Positions 1 through 6,210 of a stretch of 9,138 nt of DNA are shown one piece after another (position 1 is the first letter of the stretch; each line of letters starts with the position of its first letter). Below the pieces are notes generated by a model. The model was not told the origin of the DNA, did not search any database, and saw only the letters and a program-made list of their open reading frames with translations. The translations under genes were made by a program, and so were the position numbers. Origin of the DNA: UBA724 sp049596815 (GTDB lineage Bacteria > Bacteroidota > Bacteroidia > Flavobacteriales > Flavobacteriaceae); contig JBMYLY010000054.1 in the NCBI GenBank assembly GCA_049596815.1, positions 1 to 9,138 on the forward strand. The letters are read 5' to 3'.

Positions 1-84
1 GCCAATCCCATCCGCGAGGCCCGCATGGAGGGTCGCACACCCAATTGGGAACAAGACCGCATCGCTTGGTCCCAAGACCGTTAA
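1..84 (+). CDS. 3' end of an unidentified rightward reading frame, possibly chimeric
   Basis: The frame is open from the window edge to a TAA at 82-84 and gives 27 residues with a coding-like composition (starts ANPIREARMEG, ends AWSQDR). I do not recognise the family. The stretch is visibly more GC-rich than the DNA to its right. Its last bases (about 68-84) lie opposite DNA that still encodes recognisable ProC sequence on the other strand. Either two genes converge and overlap here, or a breakpoint lies near base 68 and the last few codons are just antisense proC. The second seems likelier. This could also be non-coding sequence that happens to be open. Confidence 0.35.
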   Translation, partial: ANPIREARMEGRTPNWEQDRIAWSQDR

Positions 85-520
85 AGATGGCCTCCGCTAG
101 TGGAAGTCGCGACTTGCCTTTGGCATTAGCACACAGACAGGTCATGGACTTTCCTACCGATATGGCCGTGTTGGGCATGCTACGTACCACGTGCTGATGG
201 GTCCCCACGATAGCTTCCATTTTTTCGATGGAATATCCAGTAACGGTAGAAATCAACACATGATTTTCGGTCAATAAATCAGAGATAGATGTTAAAACCC
301 CATCGAGTTGTGCAGGCTGAACTGCCAAAATGATGATGTCCGACTCCGAAACCGCTTTGCGGTTGTCGTCTGTAACTAGAGTGTTTTTGTATTCTTCCCA
401 CTCCGAGATACTTGACGGATTGCGACGTGTCAAATAGAGTTGTGTAATGCTGTTGTTGGTAATAAGCCCTTTGGCGATGCTTAAGCCTAAATTTCCGGCT
501 CCTAAAATGGCAATTTTCAT
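2..520 (-). pseudogene. proC: Pyrroline-5-carboxylate reductase, N-terminal part; C-terminal half missing or displaced
   Basis: ProC reduces 1-pyrroline-5-carboxylate to L-proline with NAD(P)H in the cytosol, the last step of proline synthesis. ATG is at 520-518, 10 bp after the argC stop, so it is the fourth structural gene of the leftward operon. Visible marks are the Rossmann start MKIAILGAGNLG with its glycine-rich loop, AVQP near residue 70, the TGYSIEKME segment, and MPNTAISVGKSMTC, a ProC hallmark. Homology runs to IFNGLGT (about residues 145-151, base 68). The frame stays open to base 2, but the remaining 22 codons (rich in Cys, Pro and Trp) do not resemble ProC in any leftward frame. 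The expected segment leading to the conserved small-residue helix of the C-terminal domain is absent. The ProC call is firm; whether the gene is truly broken or the window edge is chimeric cannot be decided here. The coordinates are those of the open frame, not of a full gene. Confidence 0.85.
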
Positions 521-530
521 TTGAGTTGAT

Positions 531-1520
531 TTAAAATACGTTTGCTTTAAGTTGTAGTCCTGTTTCTTGTGGCCATCCACATGTCAGATTCATGTTTTCA
601 ACCGCTTGACCCGAGGCTCCTTTGAGTAAATTGTCAATAACACTGGTAATAAGCAATTGATTTCCGTGTTTGTGGAGGTGTATCACACAATTGTTGGTGT
701 TAACCACCTGCTTGAGGTGTATAGCTGTTTCTGACATATGTGTAAATGGATGGTCGGCATAATATTTTTGATATATCCTCTTAGCTTCAGCCTCTGTCCC
801 CGAAAAAGAGGTGTAGGCAGTGACAAAAATCCCCCTTGTAAAATTGCCTCGAATGGGTAAAAAATGCAATTCAGGAAGATTGCCTTGAGCTTCGGTTAGG
901 GTCTCACCAATTTCCCCCAAGTGCTGATGGGTAAAGGGTTTGTACCACGATACATTGTTGTTTCGCCAACTGAAGTGACCCGTGTCCGAAGGTTTGATTC
1001 CGGCACCTGTACTTCCTGTAAGGGCATGGATATGCACATCGTTGGTCAACAATCCTGCATCTGCCAAGGGCAAAAGCGCCAGTTGAATAGCTGTAGCGAA
1101 ACAACCCGGATTGGCAATGGCTTGTGCAGACTGGATGGCTGCTTTTTGAAATTCAGGAAGACCATACACAAAGGACTTGCCCATAAAGTGATGGTCTGCT
1201 TGCAGCCTGAAGTCATTGCTTAGGTCTATAATTTTTGTGTTGTCGTTGACCGGATTTTCATGAAGAAAAGTTCCAGACACGCCATGTCCAAGACATAAGA
1301 ACAACACATCTACATCGGGATTTATTTCGTTGGAAAACAACAATTCAGTTTGTCCGAGCAGGTCAGGATGTGCACTTGTGATGGGTTTCCCTGAACGCGT
1401 GGTGCTATACACAAAATCAAGAACGACATGGGGGTGGTTGAGCAACAATCGCAACAACTCGCCTCCTGTGTAGCCGGAACCTCCGACTACGCCTACGGTC
1501 TTTTTATTTTTTGTTGACAT
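531..1520 (-). CDS. argC: N-acyl-gamma-glutamyl-phosphate reductase
   Basis: ArgC reduces N-acyl-glutamyl 5-phosphate to the semialdehyde with NADPH, the third step of ornithine/arginine synthesis. In some Bacteroidetes the acyl group is succinyl rather than acetyl; the sequence does not say which applies here. The protein is 329 aa. It shows the nucleotide-binding GGSGYTGGELLRLL near residues 13-26, the catalytic cysteine Cys140 in NPGCFAT, HQHLGEIGE near 198-206 with the conserved His, PIRGNFTRG near 222-230, and the C-terminal DNLLKGASGQAVENM. I chose ATG at 1520-1518 (MSTKNKK) over an in-frame GTG nine codons upstream because the family starts just before the Rossmann strand. The start lies inside the end of argG, a 17-bp overlap that suggests translational coupling. 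The gene appears intact. Confidence 0.95.
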   Translation of the reverse strand: MSTKNKKTVGVVGGSGYTGGELLRLLLNHPHVVLDFVYSTTRSGKPITSAHPDLLGQTELLFSNEINPDVDVLFLCLGHGVSGTFLHENPVNDNTKIIDLSNDFRLQADHHFMGKSFVYGLPEFQKAAIQSAQAIANPGCFATAIQLALLPLADAGLLTNDVHIHALTGSTGAGIKPSDTGHFSWRNNNVSWYKPFTHQHLGEIGETLTEAQGNLPELHFLPIRGNFTRGIFVTAYTSFSGTEAEAKRIYQKYYADHPFTHMSETAIHLKQVVNTNNCVIHLHKHGNQLLITSVIDNLLKGASGQAVENMNLTCGWPQETGLQLKANVF

Positions 1521-2685
1521 GTTGGTGTATTTTATTGGCGTTTGCACTTATTTTGATAAAGCCTTTGGCATCCTCAGCCGTCCAGCCAAGATTCATTTCT
1601 CCATAACTCCCAAAGGAACTGTCCATCAGGTCATAGCTAGATTCAATTCCGTCGAGAGTGAATCGGTAAGGGTGGAGGGTGACAAAGACCGTTCCGCTCA
1701 CAGTTTTTTGGGTGTTTTCCAAAAACACTTCTATGTCACGCATCACAGGGTCGAGATACTGACCTTCGTGGAGTTGCATGCCATAAAAATTGGCCAGCTG
1801 TTCTTTTTGAAACTGTTGCCATTTGCTTAACGTATGTTTTTCCAAGAGGTGGTGTGCTTTGATGATAAGCAAAGGCGCTGCTGCCTCAAACCCCACGCGC
1901 CCCTTAATACCGATAATGGTATCACCTACGTGAATGTCCCTGCCAATGGCGTAAGCAGATGCGAGTTCTTGTAGTTTTTGAATGGCAGTGATGGCATCAT
2001 ATGTTTCACCGTTTAACCCTATCAACGCTCCATTTTCGAACTGCAAACTCACTGTTTGAGATTCGGTTGAAGTGATCTGACTTGGGTAGGCTGACTCAGG
2101 TAGGGGATTGCGTGATGTCAACGTTTCGCTACCGCCCACACTTGTACCCCACAAGCCTTTGTTGATGGAGTATTGGGCTTTTTCCCATGACCAATCCACA
2201 CCATGAGATTGTAAAAACGCAATTTCGGCTTCTCTAGAAAGTTGTTGATCACGAATGGGCGTAATGATTTCAATATTTGGACACATGATTTGAAAAATCA
2301 TATCGAACCGCACTTGGTCATTCCCAGCACCGGTGCTGCCATGGGCGATGCATTGGGCGTCAATTTTTTGGGCGTGTTCTGCTATGGCCACCGCCTGTAT
2401 CACACGCTCCGCACTTACAGAAAGGGGGTAGGTGTTGTTTTTGAGTACGTTTCCAAAAATGAGGTATTTGACAATTTTGTCATAAAAGGTAGCTACTGCA
2501 TCTATGGGTGTATAACTCGTTGCACCCAGAGCCTTGGCTTTCTCCGCCAATTGTTTGGTTTCTGCTGCGTCAAATCCACCTGTGTTGACACTGACAGCAT
2601 GTACTTCATAACCATTTTGGCTTAGAGATTTTATGCAGTAGGAAGTATCAAGGCCGCCGCTGTAGGCAAGGACTAACTTTTTCAT
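1504..2685 (-). CDS. argG: Argininosuccinate synthase
   Basis: ArgG condenses citrulline and aspartate with ATP to give argininosuccinate plus AMP and PPi, the penultimate step of arginine synthesis, in the cytosol. The protein is 393 aa, close to the family norm of about 400. The N-type ATP pyrophosphatase loop AYSGGLDTS is at residues 7-15. The second nucleotide/citrulline-binding segment is GSTGAGNDQVRF near 116-127, followed by the PIRD segment near 143-146 and the conserved GRVGFE near 262-267. The start is ATG at 2685-2683, giving MKKLVLAYSGGLDTS as in most homologues; a TTG eight codons earlier adds a tail absent from the family. It lies 63 bp after the GNAT gene and overlaps argC by 17 bp, so it belongs to the same leftward operon and would share its leader-based control. 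Confidence 0.97.
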   Translation of the reverse strand: MKKLVLAYSGGLDTSYCIKSLSQNGYEVHAVSVNTGGFDAAETKQLAEKAKALGATSYTPIDAVATFYDKIVKYLIFGNVLKNNTYPLSVSAERVIQAVAIAEHAQKIDAQCIAHGSTGAGNDQVRFDMIFQIMCPNIEIITPIRDQQLSREAEIAFLQSHGVDWSWEKAQYSINKGLWGTSVGGSETLTSRNPLPESAYPSQITSTESQTVSLQFENGALIGLNGETYDAITAIQKLQELASAYAIGRDIHVGDTIIGIKGRVGFEAAAPLLIIKAHHLLEKHTLSKWQQFQKEQLANFYGMQLHEGQYLDPVMRDIEVFLENTQKTVSGTVFVTLHPYRFTLDGIESSYDLMDSSFGSYGEMNLGWTAEDAKGFIKISANANKIHQHVNKK

Positions 2686-2720
2686 CTGTTTGTAATTAAT
2701 GTTTTTCAAAGGTCAGATGG

Positions 2721-2748
2721 AACATCCTAACAATCAGTCTTGGATGTT
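2721..2748. repeat. Short inverted repeat between the GNAT gene and argG
   Basis: AACATCC at 2721-2727 and its reverse complement GGATGTT at 2742-2748 are separated by 14 bases. The repeat lies directly after the GNAT stop codon and about 36 bp before the argG start. No T-tract follows in the leftward direction, so it is not a convincing terminator. It may be an intercistronic hairpin that protects or divides the mRNA, a regulator site, or chance. Confidence 0.3.
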
Positions 2749-3366
2749 TCATGCTTTTTTGTTTTTGAGGAATAGGGATTGTTTGATTTTTTTGAGTCGT
2801 GCCAACACGGTATTGTCATACGGATGTTCTGTGGCTTCAGAGTTTGTAGTAGGGTCATACAACATGCCTGTACACAAACACATCTTGCGTTCGGTGCGCG
2901 TAAGTACGTCATAGTTCTTACATGTTTGGCAACCTTTCCAGAACTCAGGGTCATCTGTGAGCTCTGAAAAGGTAACAGGCTTATACCCCAACTCATAATT
3001 GATTTTCATCACAGGCAAACCTGTGGTAATCCCAAATACTTTGGCTTCCGGATATTTTTCTCTGGAATATTCGAATATTTTGGTTTTGATAGCTTTGGCC
3101 AAGCCTTTGCCTCTGTATTCTGGAGCAACAATCAGTCCTGAGTGTGCCACATACTTGCTGTGCCCCCAAATTTCTATATAACAAAAGCCTGCAAATGCCT
3201 CACCCTCCAAAGCGATGATGGCATTTTTGTTTTCCATCTTTTTTGCTATGTATTCAGGCGTACGTCTGGCAATTCCAGTACCGCGCACTTGCGCTGAAGA
3301 AGCGATGGTTTCCGATATGATTTTCGCATAGTGAACATGCGATTTGTTAGCAATGACAATTTCCAC
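2749..3366 (-). CDS. GNAT-family N-acyltransferase with cysteine-rich tail; candidate glutamate N-acyltransferase of the arginine operon
   Basis: The 205-aa protein has a GNAT fold in its first ~140 residues. Acyl-CoA-binding motif A is VAPEYRGKGLAKAI near 80-93, after the LIV strand, and a GITTGLPVMKINYELGYKPV segment (about 112-131) matches the usual last helix and strand. The tail carries a CxxC pair (Cys146, Cys149) and a CxC pair (Cys163, Cys165), which could hold a metal; this is unusual for a small GNAT enzyme. As first structural gene before argG-argC in a Bacteroidota-type arginine operon, it is a good candidate for acylating glutamate (the ArgA role, acetyl or succinyl). That role is inferred from position only. 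The start is GTG at 3366-3364: an in-frame TAA lies five codons upstream (3381-3379) and no early ATG exists. The stop is TGA at 2751-2749. Confidence 0.88.
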   Translation of the reverse strand: MEIVIANKSHVHYAKIISETIASSAQVRGTGIARRTPEYIAKKMENKNAIIALEGEAFAGFCYIEIWGHSKYVAHSGLIVAPEYRGKGLAKAIKTKIFEYSREKYPEAKVFGITTGLPVMKINYELGYKPVTFSELTDDPEFWKGCQTCKNYDVLTRTERKMCLCTGMLYDPTTNSEATEHPYDNTVLARLKKIKQSLFLKNKKA

Positions 3367-3389
3367 TGTCGATGAAATTTAAAGAAACT

Positions 3390-3434
3390 AAAAAAAGGTG
3401 AAATTTTAGAAGAAGCCGGACGCACCTGGGCTTC
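3390..3434 (-). promoter_or_regulatory. Possible attenuator: two mutually exclusive hairpins and a U-tract after the leader ORF
   Basis: Between the leader-ORF stop and the GNAT start, the leftward RNA has two competing pairings. GAAGCC/GGCTTC (arms 3429-3434 and 3412-3417) makes a 6-bp stem with an 11-base loop. AGGTG/CACCT (arms 3423-3427 and 3396-3400) makes a 5-bp stem whose 3' arm runs straight into seven U residues (3396-3390), terminator-like. The first arm of the second stem lies in the loop of the first, so both cannot form normally. The second stem is short with a 22-base loop, hence weak as drawn. The arrangement suits attenuation, but this is inference from hand pairing. Confidence 0.35.
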
Positions 3435-3441
3435 AATACGA

Positions 3442-3507
3442 TTACATACCCCCAAAGGGGCGACGTGGACGGCGTGGTGGAAAAAAAAGTACGCTTTGAG
3501 TAATCAT
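3442..3507 (-). CDS. Arginine/proline-rich leader peptide of the arginine operon (21 codons)
   Basis: ATG at 3507-3505 opens a 21-codon frame ending at TAA (3444-3442), 75 bp before the GTG start of the first structural gene. It begins MITQSVLFF; residues 10-17 read PPRRPRRP (Arg at 12, 13, 15, 16; codons CGC, CGT, CGT, CGC), and it ends FGGM. Five of 21 residues are Pro (10, 11, 14, 17) or lie beside Arg, in front of an operon with argG, argC and proC. The bases encoding Pro17-Gly18 also form CCCC-TTT-GGGG, a small hairpin that a ribosome stalled on the Arg codons would cover. I infer a cis-acting leader peptide sensing charged tRNA-Arg (and possibly tRNA-Pro). No Shine-Dalgarno site is seen, as usual in this phylum. 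An exact -7 box lies about 31 bp upstream. Confidence 0.7.
   Translation of the reverse strand: MITQSVLFFPPRRPRRPFGGM
3449..3460. repeat. GC hairpin inside the leader ORF
   Basis: CCCCC at 3449-3453, a 3-base spacer and GGGG at 3457-3460 form a 4-bp all-GC stem with an AAA (or UUU in the leftward RNA) loop. It overlaps the last sense codons of the Arg/Pro-rich leader peptide. It could be a pause or ribosome-sensing element, but on its own it is small. Confidence 0.4.
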
Positions 3508-3537
3508 GGTGCAAATATGATGAAAAAATTAGAAATT

Positions 3538-3545
3538 CAAAGTTA
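3538..3545 (-). promoter_or_regulatory. -7 promoter element of the arginine operon
   Basis: Read leftward the bases are TAACTTTG, an exact match to the Bacteroidota -7 consensus TAnnTTTG. Transcription would begin around 3530, leaving about 25 bases before the leader-peptide ATG at 3507. No TTTG/TTG -33 box is visible at the usual spacing, so the promoter may be weak or activator-dependent. An alternative leftward pair is TTTG (3541-3538) with CATATTTG (3519-3512, one mismatch, 18-bp spacing after TTG); it would start the RNA at about the leader ATG. Confidence 0.5.
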
Positions 3546-3564
3546 TTCTGCGGATTGTAATGGT

Positions 3565-3572
3565 TATTTTTG
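3565..3572 (+). promoter_or_regulatory. -7 promoter element of the pabB-tilS-dsbD unit
   Basis: TATTTTTG matches TAnnTTTG exactly and ends 26 bp before the TTG start of the chorismate enzyme, implying a short leader of about 20 bases. No clear -33 TTG is seen at the usual spacing. The divergent arginine-operon box ends only 19 bp to the left, so polymerase bound at one would probably hinder the other. Confidence 0.45.
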
Positions 3573-3598
3573 TTACATATTAAACAAGAAGAACCCTG

Positions 3599-4912
3599 TT
3601 GAAGCGCATTATCACCCGATTTTACTGCGATGATTTGGAGCTGACCAAAAGCAAAATACTGTATTGGTCAAAGCAATTTTCCGAAGCTGTTTGGTTGGAT
3701 TCGAATCAGTATCCCTCTGAACACCATCAATTTGACTGTGTCTTGGCAGTGGAGGCTGTCTCCAAGCTTCGTTTTTCAGGGAATGGATCGTTTGAGTCGT
3801 TAAGACAATACATTTCACAAAAACAAGATTGGTTGTTCGGTTACTTGGGTTACGATCTCAAAAATGACGTTGAACACTTGGGTTCTCATAATGATGATTC
3901 TTTGGGCTTGCCTGACATGACCTTTTTTCAACCCAAAAGACTTTGGATTTGTAAGGATGATTTTTTTGAAGCTCATTATCTCGAGGGAGAAGATGCTCGT
4001 ATGGACTGGGAATCTATACTCTCCGTTGTGGTTCCATCAGACTGTTTGGATATAAAATCAGTGCGACTTACCCCTAGAATGTCTCATGCTGAGTACATCA
4101 ACAAAGCCAATTCATTGCTGGAACACATTGGTCGGGGGGACATATATGAAGTAAATTTTTGTATGGAGTGGTATGCCAATAAAATGGGACTGCAACCTCA
4201 CCAAATTTTTTCTGAATTAAATACAGTTTCAAAAGCTCCTTTTGCAGCTTTGATGCAGCTAGACACACATTTTTTGATGTGTACATCTCCAGAGCGCTTT
4301 CTAAATAAACAAGGGGATACTTTGTGGTCACAGCCCATTAAAGGAACCGCCAAACGAGAATCCGACCTTGCTTTAGACAAAGCACAAGCACATCGTTTGG
4401 CAAATGACCCAAAAGAGCAAGCTGAAAACATCATGATTGTAGATTTGGTTCGTAACGACTTGTCTCGCATAGCGAAAAAAGGGTCTGTCAAAGTAGATGA
4501 AAAATGTAGGGTCTATGCCTTTGAGCAAGTTCATCAGATGATTTCGACTGTTTCGGCTACACTCGATCCTGCCTTCGATACCATTGATGCAATCCGTGCT
4601 TGTTTCCCCATGGGTAGTATGACAGGCGCACCTAAAGTGCGCGCCATGGAGCTAATCGAGCAACACGAATTGTCAAAGCGGGGTTTGTACAGCGGTGCGC
4701 TGGGGTATTTTACCCCTGAGGGTGACTTTGATTTCAACGTAGTCATTCGCTCACTCATATACAGAGCTGACACAGGTTATCTGTCGCTGCACGTGGGCAG
4801 TGCTTTGACAGCTGAGGCAGATTCCAAAAAAGAATATGAAGAGTGTTTGCTAAAAGCCAAAGCCATCAGGGAAGTTTTGGAAACTCCAAGCTCGGTAAAT
4901 TTAAATTTGTAG
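3599..4912 (+). CDS. pabB: Aminodeoxychorismate synthase component I (chorismate-binding, PabB type)
   Basis: PabB aminates chorismate to 4-amino-4-deoxychorismate in the cytosol, using ammonia from a PabA amidotransferase, for p-aminobenzoate and folate. The protein is 437 aa with a divergent N-terminal part (DWLFGYLGYDL near 77-87) and a C-terminal chorismate-binding domain from about residue 160. That domain shows GDIYEVNF near 180-187, SPERFL at 230-235, PIKGT at 246-250, VDLVRNDLSRI near 281-291, the STVSATL segment, and SMTGAPK at 340-346. Lys248 in PIKGT is the residue typical of PabB; anthranilate synthases have Ala there, so I favour PabB over TrpE. The start is TTG at 3599: an in-frame TAA lies at 3581-3583 and the first in-frame ATG removes over 100 residues. 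A purine-rich AAGAAGAA precedes it. No pabA or pabC is adjacent. tilS follows after 8 bp. Confidence 0.88.
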   Translation: MKRIITRFYCDDLELTKSKILYWSKQFSEAVWLDSNQYPSEHHQFDCVLAVEAVSKLRFSGNGSFESLRQYISQKQDWLFGYLGYDLKNDVEHLGSHNDDSLGLPDMTFFQPKRLWICKDDFFEAHYLEGEDARMDWESILSVVVPSDCLDIKSVRLTPRMSHAEYINKANSLLEHIGRGDIYEVNFCMEWYANKMGLQPHQIFSELNTVSKAPFAALMQLDTHFLMCTSPERFLNKQGDTLWSQPIKGTAKRESDLALDKAQAHRLANDPKEQAENIMIVDLVRNDLSRIAKKGSVKVDEKCRVYAFEQVHQMISTVSATLDPAFDTIDAIRACFPMGSMTGAPKVRAMELIEQHELSKRGLYSGALGYFTPEGDFDFNVVIRSLIYRADTGYLSLHVGSALTAEADSKKEYEECLLKAKAIREVLETPSSVNLNL

Positions 4913-4920
4913 TTTTGAGT

Positions 4921-6210
4921 ATGGAGCCCAAATTTTTAAGCCATATTTCGTCTGTTTTTCCGGAGCTTGACAATGCACGTGTTTTGATTGCGGTTAGTGG
5001 TGGGGTGGATAGTATGGTATTGCTTCACCTGATGCAACAAACTACCAATATTTTGGCTGTGGCTCATTGCAATTTTGGGTTGCGAGGTGTTGATAGTGAT
5101 GCTGACCAACGATTGGTTCGTGATTACTGCGACAGCCATCAAATTACCTTCCATACGCGGTTGTTTGACACCAAGCTACCCAAACAATCTACTCAAATGG
5201 CCGCCCGTCAATTGCGTTATTCCTGGTTTCAAGAGTTGTGTGACACACACAAATACGATTTTGTACTTACTGCCCATCATGCAGATGATGTGTTGGAGAC
5301 TTTCTTTATCAATTTGTCAAGGGGTACTGGAATAGCTGGCCTGAAAGGGATTCCACCAAAAAGTGGGAAGGTATTGCGTCCACTATTGCCTTTCGAAAAA
5401 GAGGAACTACAGGCCTATGCGAACAAACACCAACTTCCGTGGCGTGAAGATCTTTCAAATGCCACAGATGATTATTTGCGCAACCGCATCCGTCACCACG
5501 TGGTGCCTGCATTCCGCGGTATTGCTCCCGACGCATTCAGACAAGCTCTGCTCAGTATTGACCTAACCGCTGTAGCCGCAGATGCTATTGGCGGCATGAC
5601 AGAAAACCTAAAAAAATCACTCTTTGTTTGGGATGACACACATCATTTCCACTCAATAAACCTCAATGAATTACAAAAACTAACCCCCCTTCCTTTTTGG
5701 TTATTTCAGTTGTTTGGTTCATATGGATTCGACTCTAAAGAAGTGAACAAGCTGTTTTCATCACAATCAGGAAAAACATTGGTAAGCGGCAATTATATGC
5801 TTGAAAAGGGCAGGGGAGTGTTTTTGTTGCACACCCAAGAAGTTCAACCGCAGCTTGAATGCATGGAAGTCCCCTTTGCGGGCATTGACATGCCGATTCG
5901 AATCGAAATCGAACATACCGAACGACTGACGAGTGATTCTAAAAACGAGCTTATTATTGACGCTGACAAAGTTCAGTTTCCCATTACCTTGCGCAAATGG
6001 CAGCCCGGTGATGTGTTTTATCCCAGCGGAATGCAAGGCAGCAAAAAAATATCTAAGTTTTTTAAGGACCAAAAATGGAGTGCCAAAGAAAAAACGGCAC
6101 AATGGTTGCTTTGTAATGGCAATGACGTTATGTGGATTGTCGGGCAACGCGCTGACAGAAGATTTTTAACCGAAAATAAAACCCAAAAATTAAAACTTAC
6201 CCTCATATGA
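4921..6210 (+). CDS. tilS: tRNA(Ile)-lysidine synthase
   Basis: TilS uses ATP and lysine to change C34 of the CAU-anticodon tRNA-Ile to lysidine, so that it reads AUA and accepts isoleucine. It is normally essential and cytosolic. The protein is 429 aa. The PP-loop SGGVDS is at residues 26-31. AHCNFGLRG near 48-56, AARQLRYSWFQEL near 94-106, LTAHHADDVLETFFINLSRGTG near 116-137 in parts, and WREDLSNATDDYLRNRIRH near 174-192 complete the catalytic domain. The C-terminal TilS domain is recognisable in KWQPGDVFYPSGM and KKISKFFKDQK near 359-386. I chose ATG at 4921, 8 bp after the pabB stop, over a GTG start 26 codons earlier inside pabB, since MEPKFLSHI leads directly into the family start. The stop overlaps the next start as ATGA, suggesting coupling. 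Confidence 0.96.
   Translation: MEPKFLSHISSVFPELDNARVLIAVSGGVDSMVLLHLMQQTTNILAVAHCNFGLRGVDSDADQRLVRDYCDSHQITFHTRLFDTKLPKQSTQMAARQLRYSWFQELCDTHKYDFVLTAHHADDVLETFFINLSRGTGIAGLKGIPPKSGKVLRPLLPFEKEELQAYANKHQLPWREDLSNATDDYLRNRIRHHVVPAFRGIAPDAFRQALLSIDLTAVAADAIGGMTENLKKSLFVWDDTHHFHSINLNELQKLTPLPFWLFQLFGSYGFDSKEVNKLFSSQSGKTLVSGNYMLEKGRGVFLLHTQEVQPQLECMEVPFAGIDMPIRIEIEHTERLTSDSKNELIIDADKVQFPITLRKWQPGDVFYPSGMQGSKKISKFFKDQKWSAKEKTAQWLLCNGNDVMWIVGQRADRRFLTENKTQKLKLTLI

Noticed and set aside
921..1223. Rightward 100-codon frame opposite argC
   Set aside because: Cys-rich, no recognisable motif, fully antisense to a strongly conserved enzyme.
1521..1547. Nine-codon extension of argC from a GTG inside argG
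   Set aside because: An ATG at 1520 places the start just before the nucleotide-binding strand, as in homologues.
2242..2625. Rightward 127-codon frame opposite argG
   Set aside because: Antisense to conserved argG codons with no domain-like features.
2686..2709. Eight-codon N-terminal extension of argG from a TTG
   Set aside because: The family starts at MKKLVLAYSGGLDTS; the extension adds an atypical tail with a weaker start codon.
2686..2748. Nine-codon mini-ORF in the GNAT-argG gap as a second leader peptide
   Set aside because: No enrichment of Arg or other operon-related codons and no promoter box; probably chance.
3246..3455. Leftward 69-codon frame overlapping the leader region and the start of the GNAT gene
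   Set aside because: TTG start, low-complexity Phe/Ser/Lys stretch, out of frame with the clear GNAT coding sequence.
4843..4920. 26-codon extension of tilS into pabB from a GTG
   Set aside because: No TilS homology in the extension; ATG at 4921 lies 8 bp after the pabB stop.
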